DNA of 17,995 nt from CAZCSK01 sp964501265 (GCA_964501265.1 CAZCSK010000042.1:1-17995); one strand, 5' to 3'. Positions 7,143 through 14,670 are shown, counted from the first letter of the stretch. The notes: a model not told the origin generated them from the sequence alone. A program made the numbers and translations.

Positions 7143-7943
7143 TTAAGTTCGGCGCCATTTCCATAGGCCGAATCCCGCGCTCGCCGAGGCCAGGATTGAG
7201 ATCGCGACGATAGTCGCAAGCTTGTGTCCGCCGCCGGACTTTCTCTGGGCTTGGATTCGTGGACCCGGGGATTGAGGCGACTCGTTCCCGTGCGCGCCTG
7301 GGAGATTCTCCCGGGTCTTCTCTGCGGCCGCAACGCCCGATGAAGGAGTGGGGAACGGAGCCGAGGACACGGACTGTAATGGCGATGATGCAGAGGAGAC
7401 CACAGACTGCCCGGGGGCCGAAGAGTTCTTGAGCGCCGGTGATGTCGCTGGTGGAGAGGACGCGGCGTCGTTCGTCGCAATCGTGACCGTAACGGGTTCC
7501 GGGAGGATGTAGGTGCCGGTATCACTGCTATCGGGAGCGCTCTCGCGACCAGGACCGTTAACACCGTAATAACAGTTTCGTTGTTTCGGGTCGCTTAAAC
7601 GCAATTTAAACGTCTCCGCCGGCTCGGTCGTAGTGTCGTTACTGATCGGGACCGTAAATTTAAACGTTCCAAAGCCGTACACGTAAACCGTCTGCTTCGG
7701 TATCCCGGTGTAGTCCTTCCCGGTCTTCGCGCTTTCATCGAGGGTTTCGACGGCGACGCCCGAGTCGGTGGCCTGTTCATTTCGCACGGTGATACGTACA
7801 CTGCCGCCCTCTTCGACCGTTCTAGGCGTTACCTCGACGGACCACTCGTTTACGCCGGGACAGGCCAAGGCCTGCGGGGCCGAGACCAGCATTAACCCGA
7901 GAGCAAGCGTCAGCATGGCGACAAAGACGAACGGTTTCTTCAT
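7143..7943 (-). CDS. Secreted, membrane-anchored Calx-beta domain protein
   Basis: A 266-residue surface protein of unknown partner. It has a signal peptide (MKKPFVFVAMLTLALGLMLV..., likely cut near ALA-CPG, residues 25-28), one Calx-beta-like domain (about 33-150) with VEEGGSVRITVRN, GKDYTGIPKQTVYV and TTTEPAETFKLRLSDP, a long Ser/Pro/Ala-rich low-complexity stalk (~155-225), and a C-terminal membrane helix (ATIVAISILASASAGFGL) ending in a basic KWRRT tail. There is no LPXTG motif. ATG 7943 is preceded by GGAAGGAG. The upstream promoter at 7983-8011 matches that of the ECF sigma gene, so it is probably in that sigma factor's regulon. Calx-beta domains can bind calcium or mediate adhesion; function here is not known. 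Confidence 0.75.
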   Translation of the reverse strand: MKKPFVFVAMLTLALGLMLVSAPQALACPGVNEWSVEVTPRTVEEGGSVRITVRNEQATDSGVAVETLDESAKTGKDYTGIPKQTVYVYGFGTFKFTVPISNDTTTEPAETFKLRLSDPKQRNCYYGVNGPGRESAPDSSDTGTYILPEPVTVTIATNDAASSPPATSPALKNSSAPGQSVVSSASSPLQSVSSAPFPTPSSGVAAAEKTRENLPGAHGNESPQSPGPRIQAQRKSGGGHKLATIVAISILASASAGFGLWKWRRT

Positions 7944-7982
7944 CTCACTCCTTCCGGTTCGGATTTAGCCTCCTAACCAAGC

Positions 7983-8011
7983 AATCGTTTCAAAGAGCTT
8001 GAAGGTTGGCC
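7983..8011 (-). promoter_or_regulatory. ECF-type promoter of the Calx-beta gene
   Basis: Read on the minus strand, GGCCAACC is followed after 16 nt by CGATT. The same words with the same 16-nt spacing precede the ECF sigma gene (9835-9863), and the match continues through an AGGAGGCT segment downstream. An AAC core at -35 is the hallmark of ECF-dependent promoters. Transcription would start about 30 nt before ATG 7943. Confidence 0.55.
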
Positions 8012-8045
8012 TTGCCCTGTGAAAGTTTGCTTCGAAAGTCATCGA

Positions 8046-9272
8046 TTAGCGCTGAGGGGAGAATGCGGGGAACTCGCCGCTCCCTTCTGGGCCCGACGTC
8101 AGTTGCCTCTCATTGGATCCATCGATAGTTCTCACGTGGACCTGCCAGTCCCACCATCCCTTTGCCGTCGGTCGTGTAAAGGCGAGCCAGAGACCATCCG
8201 GAGACCAGGAGGGATGCATGGAGTCTTTAGGTGCCACCTGCGCGACGCCCGTCCCGTCAGCCTTGGCGATGAAGACGCCCCCCGTTGAGGTGTAATAGGC
8301 GATTCTGCGCCCGTCGGGACTCCAAGTGGGCATGATCGCCTGATCAACAGGTAGCCTAGTGCGGCCTGACCCATCGGGGTTCATCACCCAAATAGGCAGA
8401 GCGCATTCCGGCTGCTCGAAATGTGCGCTGCCAGCGAACGCACCGAAAGTGGTTCGGTACTCGCACGGCTCGTTTGCTATTCCGTCCGTGAAAATTATTC
8501 GGCCGTTGGATCCCCAGTCGGCCCAGAGCCCGGTGCCGAGGCGCCGGACACCGGTGCCGTCTCGGGCGACGATTCCAATACCGCACTCGGGCCCACAAGC
8601 CAATTCGGGTTGTTCCGAGGAACAAGGTCTTCCTGCGTTTTGGTCGCATTGCCAGTTAAAGGCCAGTCGGTCTCCGTCGGGCGACCAGGTCGCAAAGGAG
8701 CCCCTTGAGCGCAAGCTCTGCACATCCGAGCCGTCGACGTTTACCGACTTGAGATCTCCACCGGTGTAGTCGTTGTTGTCGCTGAATGCGACGCGCTTGC
8801 CGTCAGGCGACCATCCTGGCGCCGATCCACTGATTAGTTTCCGGGGGCCAGTGCCGTCCGCGTTCATGAGATAAATGTCGGATCCTCGGTTGAAAGCAAT
8901 CTCGACGTCCATGGAGATCGTGCCCGCAGGAAGACTGCCCCCTGATCCAGACCCCTTTGTACTCGAAGATCCCCGGGTTCCGGACGAAGTTCCTGGGGTG
9001 GGGCTGCCTGCGACGGATCCGAGGCGGCCCCCCTCGGTCGTTTGGACACCTCCATTTTCCGCCTCGGATCCGCTGCCTTCCTCCTTCTTCGGTTGGTCTG
9101 CGGTATTTAGTTGCTGGACCGCAAGCTGACGAACCAGGGTTGGAGCGGCCGTCAAAACAAATGCAGCAGCTACAACTCCAGCAAAGGCAGCAAGCATGCG
9201 TCGTCTCATCCGGATTTGGCCTGAGCGCCGATAGACAGTGTCGAGGATCTCCTTCTCAGAGCGTCGCATCAT
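8046..9272 (-). CDS. Membrane-anchored TolB/PD40-type beta-propeller protein, partner of the ECF sigma factor
   Basis: A 408-residue protein. The N-terminus (1-24) is basic and cytoplasmic, followed by one membrane helix (MLAAFAGVVAAAFVLTAAP), a Gly/Ser-rich linker (~55-115) and a propeller of PD40 repeats: WSPDGKRVAF, WSPDGDRLAF, WGSNGRIIF, WSPDGRRIAY, WSPDGLWLAF and a final FPAFSPQR. A strong AAGGAGG lies 6 nt before the tandem ATG-ATG start, which overlaps the end of the sigma gene by 17 nt. Propeller proteins encoded right after ECF sigma factors may act as sensors or anti-sigma factors. No zinc-binding anti-sigma motif (HxxxCxxC) is visible in the short N-terminus, so direct sigma binding is uncertain. 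Confidence 0.8.
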   Translation of the reverse strand: MMRRSEKEILDTVYRRSGQIRMRRRMLAAFAGVVAAAFVLTAAPTLVRQLAVQQLNTADQPKKEEGSGSEAENGGVQTTEGGRLGSVAGSPTPGTSSGTRGSSSTKGSGSGGSLPAGTISMDVEIAFNRGSDIYLMNADGTGPRKLISGSAPGWSPDGKRVAFSDNNDYTGGDLKSVNVDGSDVQSLRSRGSFATWSPDGDRLAFNWQCDQNAGRPCSSEQPELACGPECGIGIVARDGTGVRRLGTGLWADWGSNGRIIFTDGIANEPCEYRTTFGAFAGSAHFEQPECALPIWVMNPDGSGRTRLPVDQAIMPTWSPDGRRIAYYTSTGGVFIAKADGTGVAQVAPKDSMHPSWSPDGLWLAFTRPTAKGWWDWQVHVRTIDGSNERQLTSGPEGSGEFPAFSPQR

Positions 9273-9813
9273 TAGTTGCCTCCTTGAAGATCGCTGGCGT
9301 TCTCCACTCCTCGCCCAGGCGGGTGCGAAGGGAGGCCATTGCTTGGTGTGCGGTCTTCTTCACGGTTCCCTCCTTGATATTAAGGACGCTGGCGACATCT
9401 GCCTCGCTCAAATCTGCAAGCCATCGCAAGGCGATCACTTCTCGCTGGCGGCGAGGAAGACTTCGCAGCGCCTCCGCAACGGTCAGCCGCAGAACTGTTT
9501 GATCCTCGACTTCAATTCGCTCGGAATCCACCGGCAAGGGCCTCCTCTTTCGCGCCATGTCGATGGCTACGTTGGTTGTTACACGCAAAACCCAGGCGTC
9601 CCGGTGGGCAAGCCCTCCGATTTTCTTCCAGGAGGCATGTGCACGAGCAAGCGCTTCCGCGGCTGCATCCTCCGCGTCCGTTTCGTTGCCGAGGATCCTG
9701 TAACCGACTCGAAATGCCCTGGGGAGCAGTTCCCTAAAGGCATACTCGAAGCCGCTATTTAGGTCCGTCGCATCAGTTTGAGCGCTCATATGCCAACTGA
9801 CATCATTCACCAA
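9256..9813 (-). CDS. ECF-subfamily RNA polymerase sigma factor
   Basis: A compact sigma-70-family protein of about 185 residues. Region 2 includes FRVGYRILGNETDAEDAAAEALARAHASW and AWVLRVTTNVAIDMARKRR. Region 4 includes LPRRQREVIALRWLADLSEADVASVLNIKEGTVKKTAHQAMASLR, here split for description, with the DNA-binding helix near EGTVKKTAHQA. Start choice: GAGGAGG lies 7 nt before TTG 9813 and 10 nt before GTG 9810; ATG 9789 lacks a ribosome site. It overlaps the propeller gene by 17 nt and is transcribed away from trpB. Its promoter (9835-9863) is shared in sequence with that of the Calx-beta gene, which suggests autoregulation. Confidence 0.93.
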   Translation of the reverse strand: MVNDVSWHMSAQTDATDLNSGFEYAFRELLPRAFRVGYRILGNETDAEDAAAEALARAHASWKKIGGLAHRDAWVLRVTTNVAIDMARKRRPLPVDSERIEVEDQTVLRLTVAEALRSLPRRQREVIALRWLADLSEADVASVLNIKEGTVKKTAHQAMASLRTRLGEEWRTPAIFKEATNDATL

Positions 9814-9834
9814 TGTTCAGCCTCCTCACTATCT

Positions 9835-9863
9835 AATCGTTTTGGAGGGCTGAAAGGTTGGCC
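9835..9863 (-). promoter_or_regulatory. ECF-type promoter of the sigma factor gene
   Basis: On the minus strand GGCCAACC, 16 nt, then CGATT. Transcription start would fall near 9828, immediately ahead of the GAGGAGG ribosome site at 9821-9827, which is consistent with a short leader. The same spacing and words occur at 7983-8011. It lies in the divergent gap shared with trpB. Confidence 0.6.
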
Positions 9864-9894
9864 ACAATCTTGCAGAGGTAGGATTGGTCGACAG

Positions 9895-11112
9895 ATGCCA
9901 CCCGCAAGACAGAAATCTGCCTCCGCCTACCCTGGTTCGGGTGGGCGGTTCGGCGATTACGGGGGGAGTTTCATCCCGGAAGTCCTTCGCCCAGCTCACG
10001 AAGAACTCGACCAGGCCCAACGCAAGGCCTTCAAGGACCCGTCGTTTGTGCGTGAACTCGCCGCCCTGTATCGAGATGTCGCAGGGCGGCCGACTCCGCT
10101 CTATCTGGCAAGACGGCTCACCGAGCACGTGGGCGGTGCTCGCATCTGGCTAAAACGAGAGGATGCTGCATTCACAGGCTCCCACAAGATCAATAACACC
10201 TTGGGACAACTGCTCTTAACCAAGCGCATGAACAAGACCCGGGTGATTGCCGAGACCGGCGCTGGGCAACACGGCGTAGCCACCGCAACCGCGGCGGCGC
10301 TCTTTGAAATTCCATGCGTGGTTTACATGGGTCTGGAGGACACACGCCGCCAGAGCTTGAACGTTGCCCGAATGAAAATGCTGGGGGCCGAAGTGATCGC
10401 GGTGAGGAGCGGAACGCAAACTCTCAAAGACGCTATCAACGAGGCCTTCCGAGACTGGGTCACCAACGTCGAAACCACGCATTACGTGATCGGTTCGGTC
10501 GTAGGGGCGCATCCCTTTCCATCGCTCGTTGCGAAGTTGCAAAGTGTTATCGGAATCGAGGCCAGGGCTCAGTTTCAAAAACGCAATCGGCGACTGCCTG
10601 ACGCAGTGGTTGCGTGCGTTGGGGGCGGATCGAATGCGATCGGTATGTTCGGAGCATTCCTCAAGGATCGCAAGGTCCGCCTTTATGGCGTGGAGGCAGC
10701 GGGGGATGGAGTCGACACCGACAGGCACGCGGCAACTTTGTCGAAGGGAACTCCCGGAGTTCTGCATGGCGCCCGGTCCTACATGCTGCAGGACGCTGAC
10801 GGACAGGTCCTTCCCGCGCATTCGATCTCGGCAGGTCTCGATTATCCCGGTGTTGGCCCGCAGCACTCCTATCTGAAAGACACCGGTCGCGTGACTTATC
10901 TGAGCGCCACCGACGTAGAGGCGCTTGAAGCATTTAGTTTGCTTGCCTCGACGGAGGGCATCCTTCCGGCGCTGGAGCCCGCTCACGCGATAGCAAGAGC
11001 CGTCGACATCGCGCGCGAATTGGGCAAGGACGCTCACGTCTTGATTTGCTTGTCGGGCAGGGGAGACAAGGACGTTGAGATCGTAGCGAGGGCCGCAGGT
11101 GCGAGACGATGA
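9895..11112 (+). CDS. trpB: Tryptophan synthase beta subunit TrpB
   Basis: Joins indole and serine to form tryptophan, using PLP. Counting from ATG 9895 gives 405 residues, normal for TrpB. The PLP lysine is K98 in TGSHKINNTLGQ, the catalytic glutamate is E120 in AETGAGQHG, and the phosphate loop is CVGGGSNAIG. The N-terminus RFGDYGGSFIPEVL is standard. The frame stays open upstream to 9778 but that part overlaps the sigma promoter and lacks homology-like sequence. A GAGGTAGG lies rather far (about 12-16 nt) from the start. The stop overlaps trpA. Confidence 0.96.
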   Translation: MPPARQKSASAYPGSGGRFGDYGGSFIPEVLRPAHEELDQAQRKAFKDPSFVRELAALYRDVAGRPTPLYLARRLTEHVGGARIWLKREDAAFTGSHKINNTLGQLLLTKRMNKTRVIAETGAGQHGVATATAAALFEIPCVVYMGLEDTRRQSLNVARMKMLGAEVIAVRSGTQTLKDAINEAFRDWVTNVETTHYVIGSVVGAHPFPSLVAKLQSVIGIEARAQFQKRNRRLPDAVVACVGGGSNAIGMFGAFLKDRKVRLYGVEAAGDGVDTDRHAATLSKGTPGVLHGARSYMLQDADGQVLPAHSISAGLDYPGVGPQHSYLKDTGRVTYLSATDVEALEAFSLLASTEGILPALEPAHAIARAVDIARELGKDAHVLICLSGRGDKDVEIVARAAGARR

Positions 11113-11888
11113 TGGAACTTCAGAAAATCCTTTCCGCGAAGGTCGCGTCGGGCAGGAAGCTCTTTGTGCCTTACGTGACAGCGGGTCTGCCGTCGCCGCA
11201 GTCGTTCGTGGGCTTGATCGCGGACCTCGCTAACTTCGCCGACGCGATCGAGGTCGGCATCCCGTATTCAGATCCGACCATGGATGGACCAATCCTTCAG
11301 GAGGCGTCGTCGAGAGCGCTGACCGGGGGAGTTACCGTCAAGGGCTCTCTGGCGCTCATCAAGGAGGCCCTGCGTTACGCGAACATTCCGATAGTTGTGA
11401 TGACGTACTTCAATCCGATTCACAGCATCGGCGTCGAGGAGTTCGGAGCTGCCCTGTCGGAAGCGTCGGTCTCGGGACTGATCGTGCCAGACCTTCCCAT
11501 CGAGGAATCGGGTCCCCTCGGCAAAGTGCTATCACGGGCAGGTATCGCCTTGATTCAGATGGTAGCGCCTACCACATCCGAAAAACGCGCAGCCCAATTA
11601 GCGGGCGCATCAACCGGATTCGTGTACGCGGTCTCAAGGATGGGCGTGACGGGCGAACAGGAATCGCTCGCCCAAACCGCTTCGGAAGTTGTGGAGCGAA
11701 TTCGTCCGCATACGAAAGCCCCGGTCCTGGTCGGGATAGGAGTATCGAACGGCGCCCAAGCCGCACAGGCATGCGAGTTCGCCGACGGGGTAATAGTGGG
11801 AGCCGCAGTAATGAAACGAGTACTCGCCGGCGACATGCAAGCTTTGGGCGAATTCGCAAGAGAAGTGCGCGGGGCCCTGGGAGGTTGA
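11109..11888 (+). CDS. trpA: Tryptophan synthase alpha subunit TrpA
   Basis: Cleaves indole-3-glycerol phosphate to indole and glyceraldehyde-3-phosphate; the indole is channelled to TrpB. The 259-residue protein shows FVPYVTAGLPS, the catalytic E48 in AIEVGIPYSDP and D59 in TMDGP, then VMTYFNPIHSIG, GLIVPDLPIEES and GIGVSNGAQA. ATG 11109 overlaps the trpB stop (ATGA); a second ATG at 11112 is possible. The 126 nt after the stop show no gene and no convincing terminator. Confidence 0.96.
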   Translation: MMELQKILSAKVASGRKLFVPYVTAGLPSPQSFVGLIADLANFADAIEVGIPYSDPTMDGPILQEASSRALTGGVTVKGSLALIKEALRYANIPIVVMTYFNPIHSIGVEEFGAALSEASVSGLIVPDLPIEESGPLGKVLSRAGIALIQMVAPTTSEKRAAQLAGASTGFVYAVSRMGVTGEQESLAQTASEVVERIRPHTKAPVLVGIGVSNGAQAAQACEFADGVIVGAAVMKRVLAGDMQALGEFAREVRGALGG

Positions 11889-12014
11889 GGCGCTGAAGCC
11901 GGGGGGTGCCACCATTTAGCCTGCGTTTGGGCTCGCGCGGATTCGACCCACGGCGAGGATTAGTTGTCAGACCCTACTGATAAAATGGGTCTTGGAGCGC
12001 TGAGGAGGTAATCG

Positions 12015-12770
12015 ATGCGCCCGCGTTCCGAGTATTTGGAGGCTTGCTTCCTCATTGATGCCGGACGCAACAACTGCGAAATCTCGCGCCGATTGAAAAT
12101 CCCGGTTACCACCGTGCGCCGATGGCGCTCATCAGGTCCACCCGGATTTCGGTCCGGTCGGGCGTCTACCTGCGCAATCTGCGAAGATTTGCCTTTCGAC
12201 TCGGATTGGTACGCGTATCTCCTGGGGCTTTATCTCGGCGACGGCTGTCTCATTGCGCTTCCACGCGGTGTCTACCGGTTTGAAATCTCCCTTGATGATG
12301 CATATCCCGGCATCGTGGTCGCGGCGCGCGTGGCCATGGAAAGTGTTAGGCCCACAGGAGTGAAACTCGTCGACAGAAAGACCTATTTTATCGTGACCTC
12401 CAGTTGGAAACATTGGCCCTGTTTCTTTCCGCAACACGGAAAGGGCCCGAAGCATTTGAGAAAGATCGCACTGTCCAATTGGCAGGAGGTTATCGTTCGA
12501 TCGAGCCCCCGGGCCTTTTTGTTAGGACTCGTTCACTCCGATGGCTGTCGCTGCATCAATCGGATCCGGCGAGTCTGGCGGGGAGAGGCTCACCTATATC
12601 AATACCCGCGTTACATGTTCACGAACCACTCCGAAGACATTCGCACCTTGTTCTGTTGGGCATGTGACCTGGTCGGGGTTTCGTGGCGTCAGATGAACTG
12701 GAAGACGATCGCTGTCTCCCGCCGCGAGAGCGTCGCGCTGTTGGATGAATTTATTGGACCCAAAACCTAA
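12015..12770 (+). CDS. HTH-LAGLIDADG protein (free-standing homing-endonuclease-like)
   Basis: A 251-residue protein. Residues ~5-40 form a resolvase/MerR-like helix-turn-helix (NCEISRRLKIPVTTVRRWRSSG). Two LAGLIDADG-type motifs follow: LLGLYLGDG (69-77) and LLGLVHSDG (169-177), each ending with the Asp used in metal binding, so the double-motif fold is present. A conserved CAICEDLP piece precedes the first motif. A strong ribosome site GAGGAGGT lies 5 nt before ATG 12015. Similar free-standing HTH-LAGLIDADG proteins occur in many actinobacteria and may be regulators or domesticated endonucleases rather than active homing enzymes. It is not inside an intron or intein here; the gene before it (trpA) and the tRNA after it are intact. 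Confidence 0.8.
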   Translation: MRPRSEYLEACFLIDAGRNNCEISRRLKIPVTTVRRWRSSGPPGFRSGRASTCAICEDLPFDSDWYAYLLGLYLGDGCLIALPRGVYRFEISLDDAYPGIVVAARVAMESVRPTGVKLVDRKTYFIVTSSWKHWPCFFPQHGKGPKHLRKIALSNWQEVIVRSSPRAFLLGLVHSDGCRCINRIRRVWRGEAHLYQYPRYMFTNHSEDIRTLFCWACDLVGVSWRQMNWKTIAVSRRESVALLDEFIGPKT

Positions 12771-12780
12771 CGAGTAATAT
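12754..12780 (+). promoter_or_regulatory. Possible promoter of tRNA-Leu and the downstream lasso-type operon
   Basis: A -10-like TAATAT (12775-12780) and a -35-like TTGGAC (12754-12759), spaced by a short 15 nt, lie just before the tRNA. Transcription would begin about 6 nt before the mature tRNA 5' end. The next possible promoter space before the B1 gene is inside the tRNA itself, so the operon probably shares this promoter. Confidence 0.35.
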
Positions 12781-12792
12781 GTTGACGCGCAC

Positions 12793-12875
12793 GCCGGGAT
12801 GATGGAATGGCAGACATGATGGCCTCAAAAGCCATTGAGCTTCGGCTCGTGGGGGTTCAAATCCCCCTCCCGGCA
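12793..12875 (+). tRNA. tRNA-Leu, anticodon CAA
   Basis: The acceptor stem pairs GCCGGGA (12793-12799) with TCCCGGC (12868-12874), discriminator A12875. The anticodon arm is ATGGC-CTCAAAA-GCCAT, giving anticodon CAA (reads UUG). A long class II variable arm GAGC-TTCG-GCTC is present, as in tRNA-Leu, and the T arm is GGGGG-TTCAAAT-CCCCC. CCA is not encoded (CTA follows). Only two bases separate the discriminator from the ATG of the next gene. TTG is used as a start and sense codon throughout the window. Confidence 0.95.
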
Positions 12876-12877
12876 CT

Positions 12878-13153
12878 ATGTTAAGAATCCCCGACGACGT
12901 CGTGTTCGAAGTGCTCGAGGGTGAGGCTGTTGTCCTCAATCTCGAGACGGGCATTTACTTCACCCTCAATGAAGTCGGAACTAGGATTTGGCAGCTCATC
13001 GAAGAGCACGGCGATCTGGTCAAAGTTCGCGAAGCGATGATCAGCGAGTACGAAGTGGGGGAGGAAGCGCTCGATCGTGATATCGAAGCCCTCATGCGCG
13101 AGTTGGTCGACAAAGGTTTGGTGCTCTCCGCTCCCGAGGGCGAAAAACCGTGA
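12878..13153 (+). CDS. PqqD-like RiPP recognition protein (lasso B1)
   Basis: A 91-residue PqqD-family protein (RiPP recognition element). Such proteins bind the leader peptide of a ribosomal peptide precursor and present it to the protease. The pattern IPDDVVFEVLEGEAVVLNLETG-YFTLNEVGTRIW followed by a helix and LMRELVDKGLV is typical of B1 proteins. ATG 12878 is the only start that fits. It has no proper ribosome site, because the tRNA 3' end is 2 nt upstream. Cleavage of the tRNA 3' end would leave a nearly leaderless mRNA, which actinobacteria can translate (inference). It overlaps B2 by GTGA. Confidence 0.88.
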   Translation: MLRIPDDVVFEVLEGEAVVLNLETGIYFTLNEVGTRIWQLIEEHGDLVKVREAMISEYEVGEEALDRDIEALMRELVDKGLVLSAPEGEKP

Positions 13154-13590
13154 GCAAACTAGATACCCTCCTGCATCTCCCCGGCCCCCAGAAGCGCGCG
13201 ATCCTTCGTGTGCTGCCGGCCACGGCGGCCGTTGAAATCGGACTCGCATTGATTTCCCTGCCGAGACTCGCCCGGTTTCTGGGCGTGCGCCTTCTTGTTG
13301 ATCAAGGCCACGAGCAAGCTCCGTTGCCCGACGCAACATTAAGTATTGAGGAGCGCTTGGAGGTTCGGGCTGCTCATCTGCTATTCAAGAACCGAAGCGA
13401 ATACGGAAGGTGCCTTCGTGCTTCTCTCGTCGTGGGACGACGTCTTCGTGGGCGGGGCCCACTCCTTAGGATCGGAGTCCTAAAGAGCGATGGCACGCTC
13501 AAGGCACACGCATGGATTGAGATAGAGGGAATGACGATCGGAGAGTCGCCCGGGTACTCTCCTCTGCGGGGCGCGACAGCGGCTAAGTGA
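13150..13590 (+). CDS. Lasso-peptide B2-type leader peptidase (transglutaminase-like)
   Basis: A 146-residue protein of the McjB C-terminal family, which cuts the leader from lasso precursors. The catalytic Cys lies in GRCLRASLVVGRRL and the His in LKAHAWIEI, separated by the usual LRIGV strand. The third triad position, often ND in VNDxx, reads IGES here, so a Glu seems to replace the usual Asp; this could be tolerated or could weaken activity. Length is close to stand-alone B2 proteins. GTG start overlaps the B1 stop and the stop overlaps the K start (both GTGA), so the three genes form one operon. Confidence 0.85.
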   Translation: MSKLDTLLHLPGPQKRAILRVLPATAAVEIGLALISLPRLARFLGVRLLVDQGHEQAPLPDATLSIEERLEVRAAHLLFKNRSEYGRCLRASLVVGRRLRGRGPLLRIGVLKSDGTLKAHAWIEIEGMTIGESPGYSPLRGATAAK

Positions 13591-14582
13591 GCGACCTCTA
13601 TCAGCTTCACGGCCTCTGGCTGCGCTCCGAGATTCCGCTTTCCGCTGGCCCCTACGAAACGGCCCTACAAGAACAAGACCCCGCAAGACAACAAGCCGAC
13701 CTGCAGGTTAGAAAGGGCCCCGACAGATCGGTGCCCGGAAGGCCGCCCGAAGCGGAGCTGCTCTCAGAGTTGACCCTTCCGGGGGGTGCTGGCTACTCGC
13801 TAACCGAATCCGAAAGTGGATACCTTCTTCGCTTCTATCGCACCTGCGATATCGAAATCTCAAAGGATCTAAAGTCGCTCAACGTTCATGCCGATCCGGC
13901 CGCCGACCCGGGGCTTGTTCCCCTGCTCGTTGAAGGCAACGCCGTCGCGGTAGTACTCGGGCTTCGGGGGCATTTCGTTCTTCATGCGAGCGCAGTATCG
14001 ACAGACGAGGGGGCCTTGGGGTTTGTCGGGGCGGCAGGCATGGGCAAGTCGACCATGGCCGCTGTGATGTGCGCATCGGGAGAATCCCTTATCGCTGACG
14101 ACCTTCTTCGTGTCGACTTTGAGCATGAAAAGGCGGTATGCCATCGAGGTCCGCAAGTCATTCGCTTGCGACCAGGTGCGGCATCGCTCGGGGAGGCCAT
14201 GAACGGGCAGATCAGCGCATCCCCTGACGGCCGTACAACGGTTGCCTTGACGGACAACATTTCAGAAACCCCAACTCTTCGGGCCCTGATCATCCCTCAA
14301 CCGTCTCGCTCGGCGGCAAACCTCAACGCGCGGCGGCTTTCACCACAGGAAGCCCTCCTCCAGCTTTCACGTTACCCCCGGGTCACCGGCTGGAAAATCG
14401 ACGAGCCGTGGCGCATCCATTTCCGCGGCGCAGCACAAGCGGCGAGGACTATTCCGGTCTACATCGCCGAGATTCCGTGGGGCCCGCCGTTCGACGATCA
14501 TCTGGCCGGCCACCTTCTCGACGCGTTGGGTATTGAAACGCCTCAAGCAGACAAGGAGGCCTCGCAGTCAGGTGTTACGTAA
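13587..14582 (+). CDS. HPr-kinase-like protein of a lasso-peptide locus (K)
   Basis: A 331-residue protein with an unfamiliar N-terminal half (1-125) and an HprK-like kinase half: HASAV at ~133, the P-loop GAAGMGKST (148-156) and SLIADDLLRVD, whose Asp pair is the HprK ADD motif (171-172). It lacks the C-terminal signature of true HPr kinases. In paeninodin-type clusters such proteins phosphorylate the C-terminal Ser of the precursor. Here it follows B1 and B2 with a GTGA overlap, which supports that role. Two stretches (residues 45-56, rich in Pro/Arg/Glu) look low-complexity. The 3' end falls straight into cyclase remnants. Confidence 0.8.
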   Translation: MSDLYQLHGLWLRSEIPLSAGPYETALQEQDPARQQADLQVRKGPDRSVPGRPPEAELLSELTLPGGAGYSLTESESGYLLRFYRTCDIEISKDLKSLNVHADPAADPGLVPLLVEGNAVAVVLGLRGHFVLHASAVSTDEGALGFVGAAGMGKSTMAAVMCASGESLIADDLLRVDFEHEKAVCHRGPQVIRLRPGAASLGEAMNGQISASPDGRTTVALTDNISETPTLRALIIPQPSRSAANLNARRLSPQEALLQLSRYPRVTGWKIDEPWRIHFRGAAQAARTIPVYIAEIPWGPPFDDHLAGHLLDALGIETPQADKEASQSGVT

Positions 14583-14670
14583 GAGTTGCCTCGTTCACAG
14601 AAGTCCTGGAACGCCCGACCGGGATGGCAAATGATCAAGCTTTTGTCTCCTCTGGCTTCGATGTGATCTC

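Noticed and set aside
7001..7564. Long open frame overlapping the Calx-beta gene on the same strand
   Set aside because: Composition is Arg/Pro/Ser-rich noise in a shifted frame, and the Calx-beta frame has the signal peptide, domain and ribosome site.
9778..9894. Extended N-terminus of TrpB
   Set aside because: It covers the divergent sigma promoter and has no similarity to TrpB; ATG 9895 gives the usual length.
14583..14670. Possible lasso precursor reading VRVASFTEVLERPTGMANDQ... after the K gene
   Set aside because: The motif resembles some leaders (V..SFTEV), but there is no start codon in frame, no ring-forming acidic residue at 7-9, and EVLERPTG matches the nearby cyclase piece EVLKRPTQ better.
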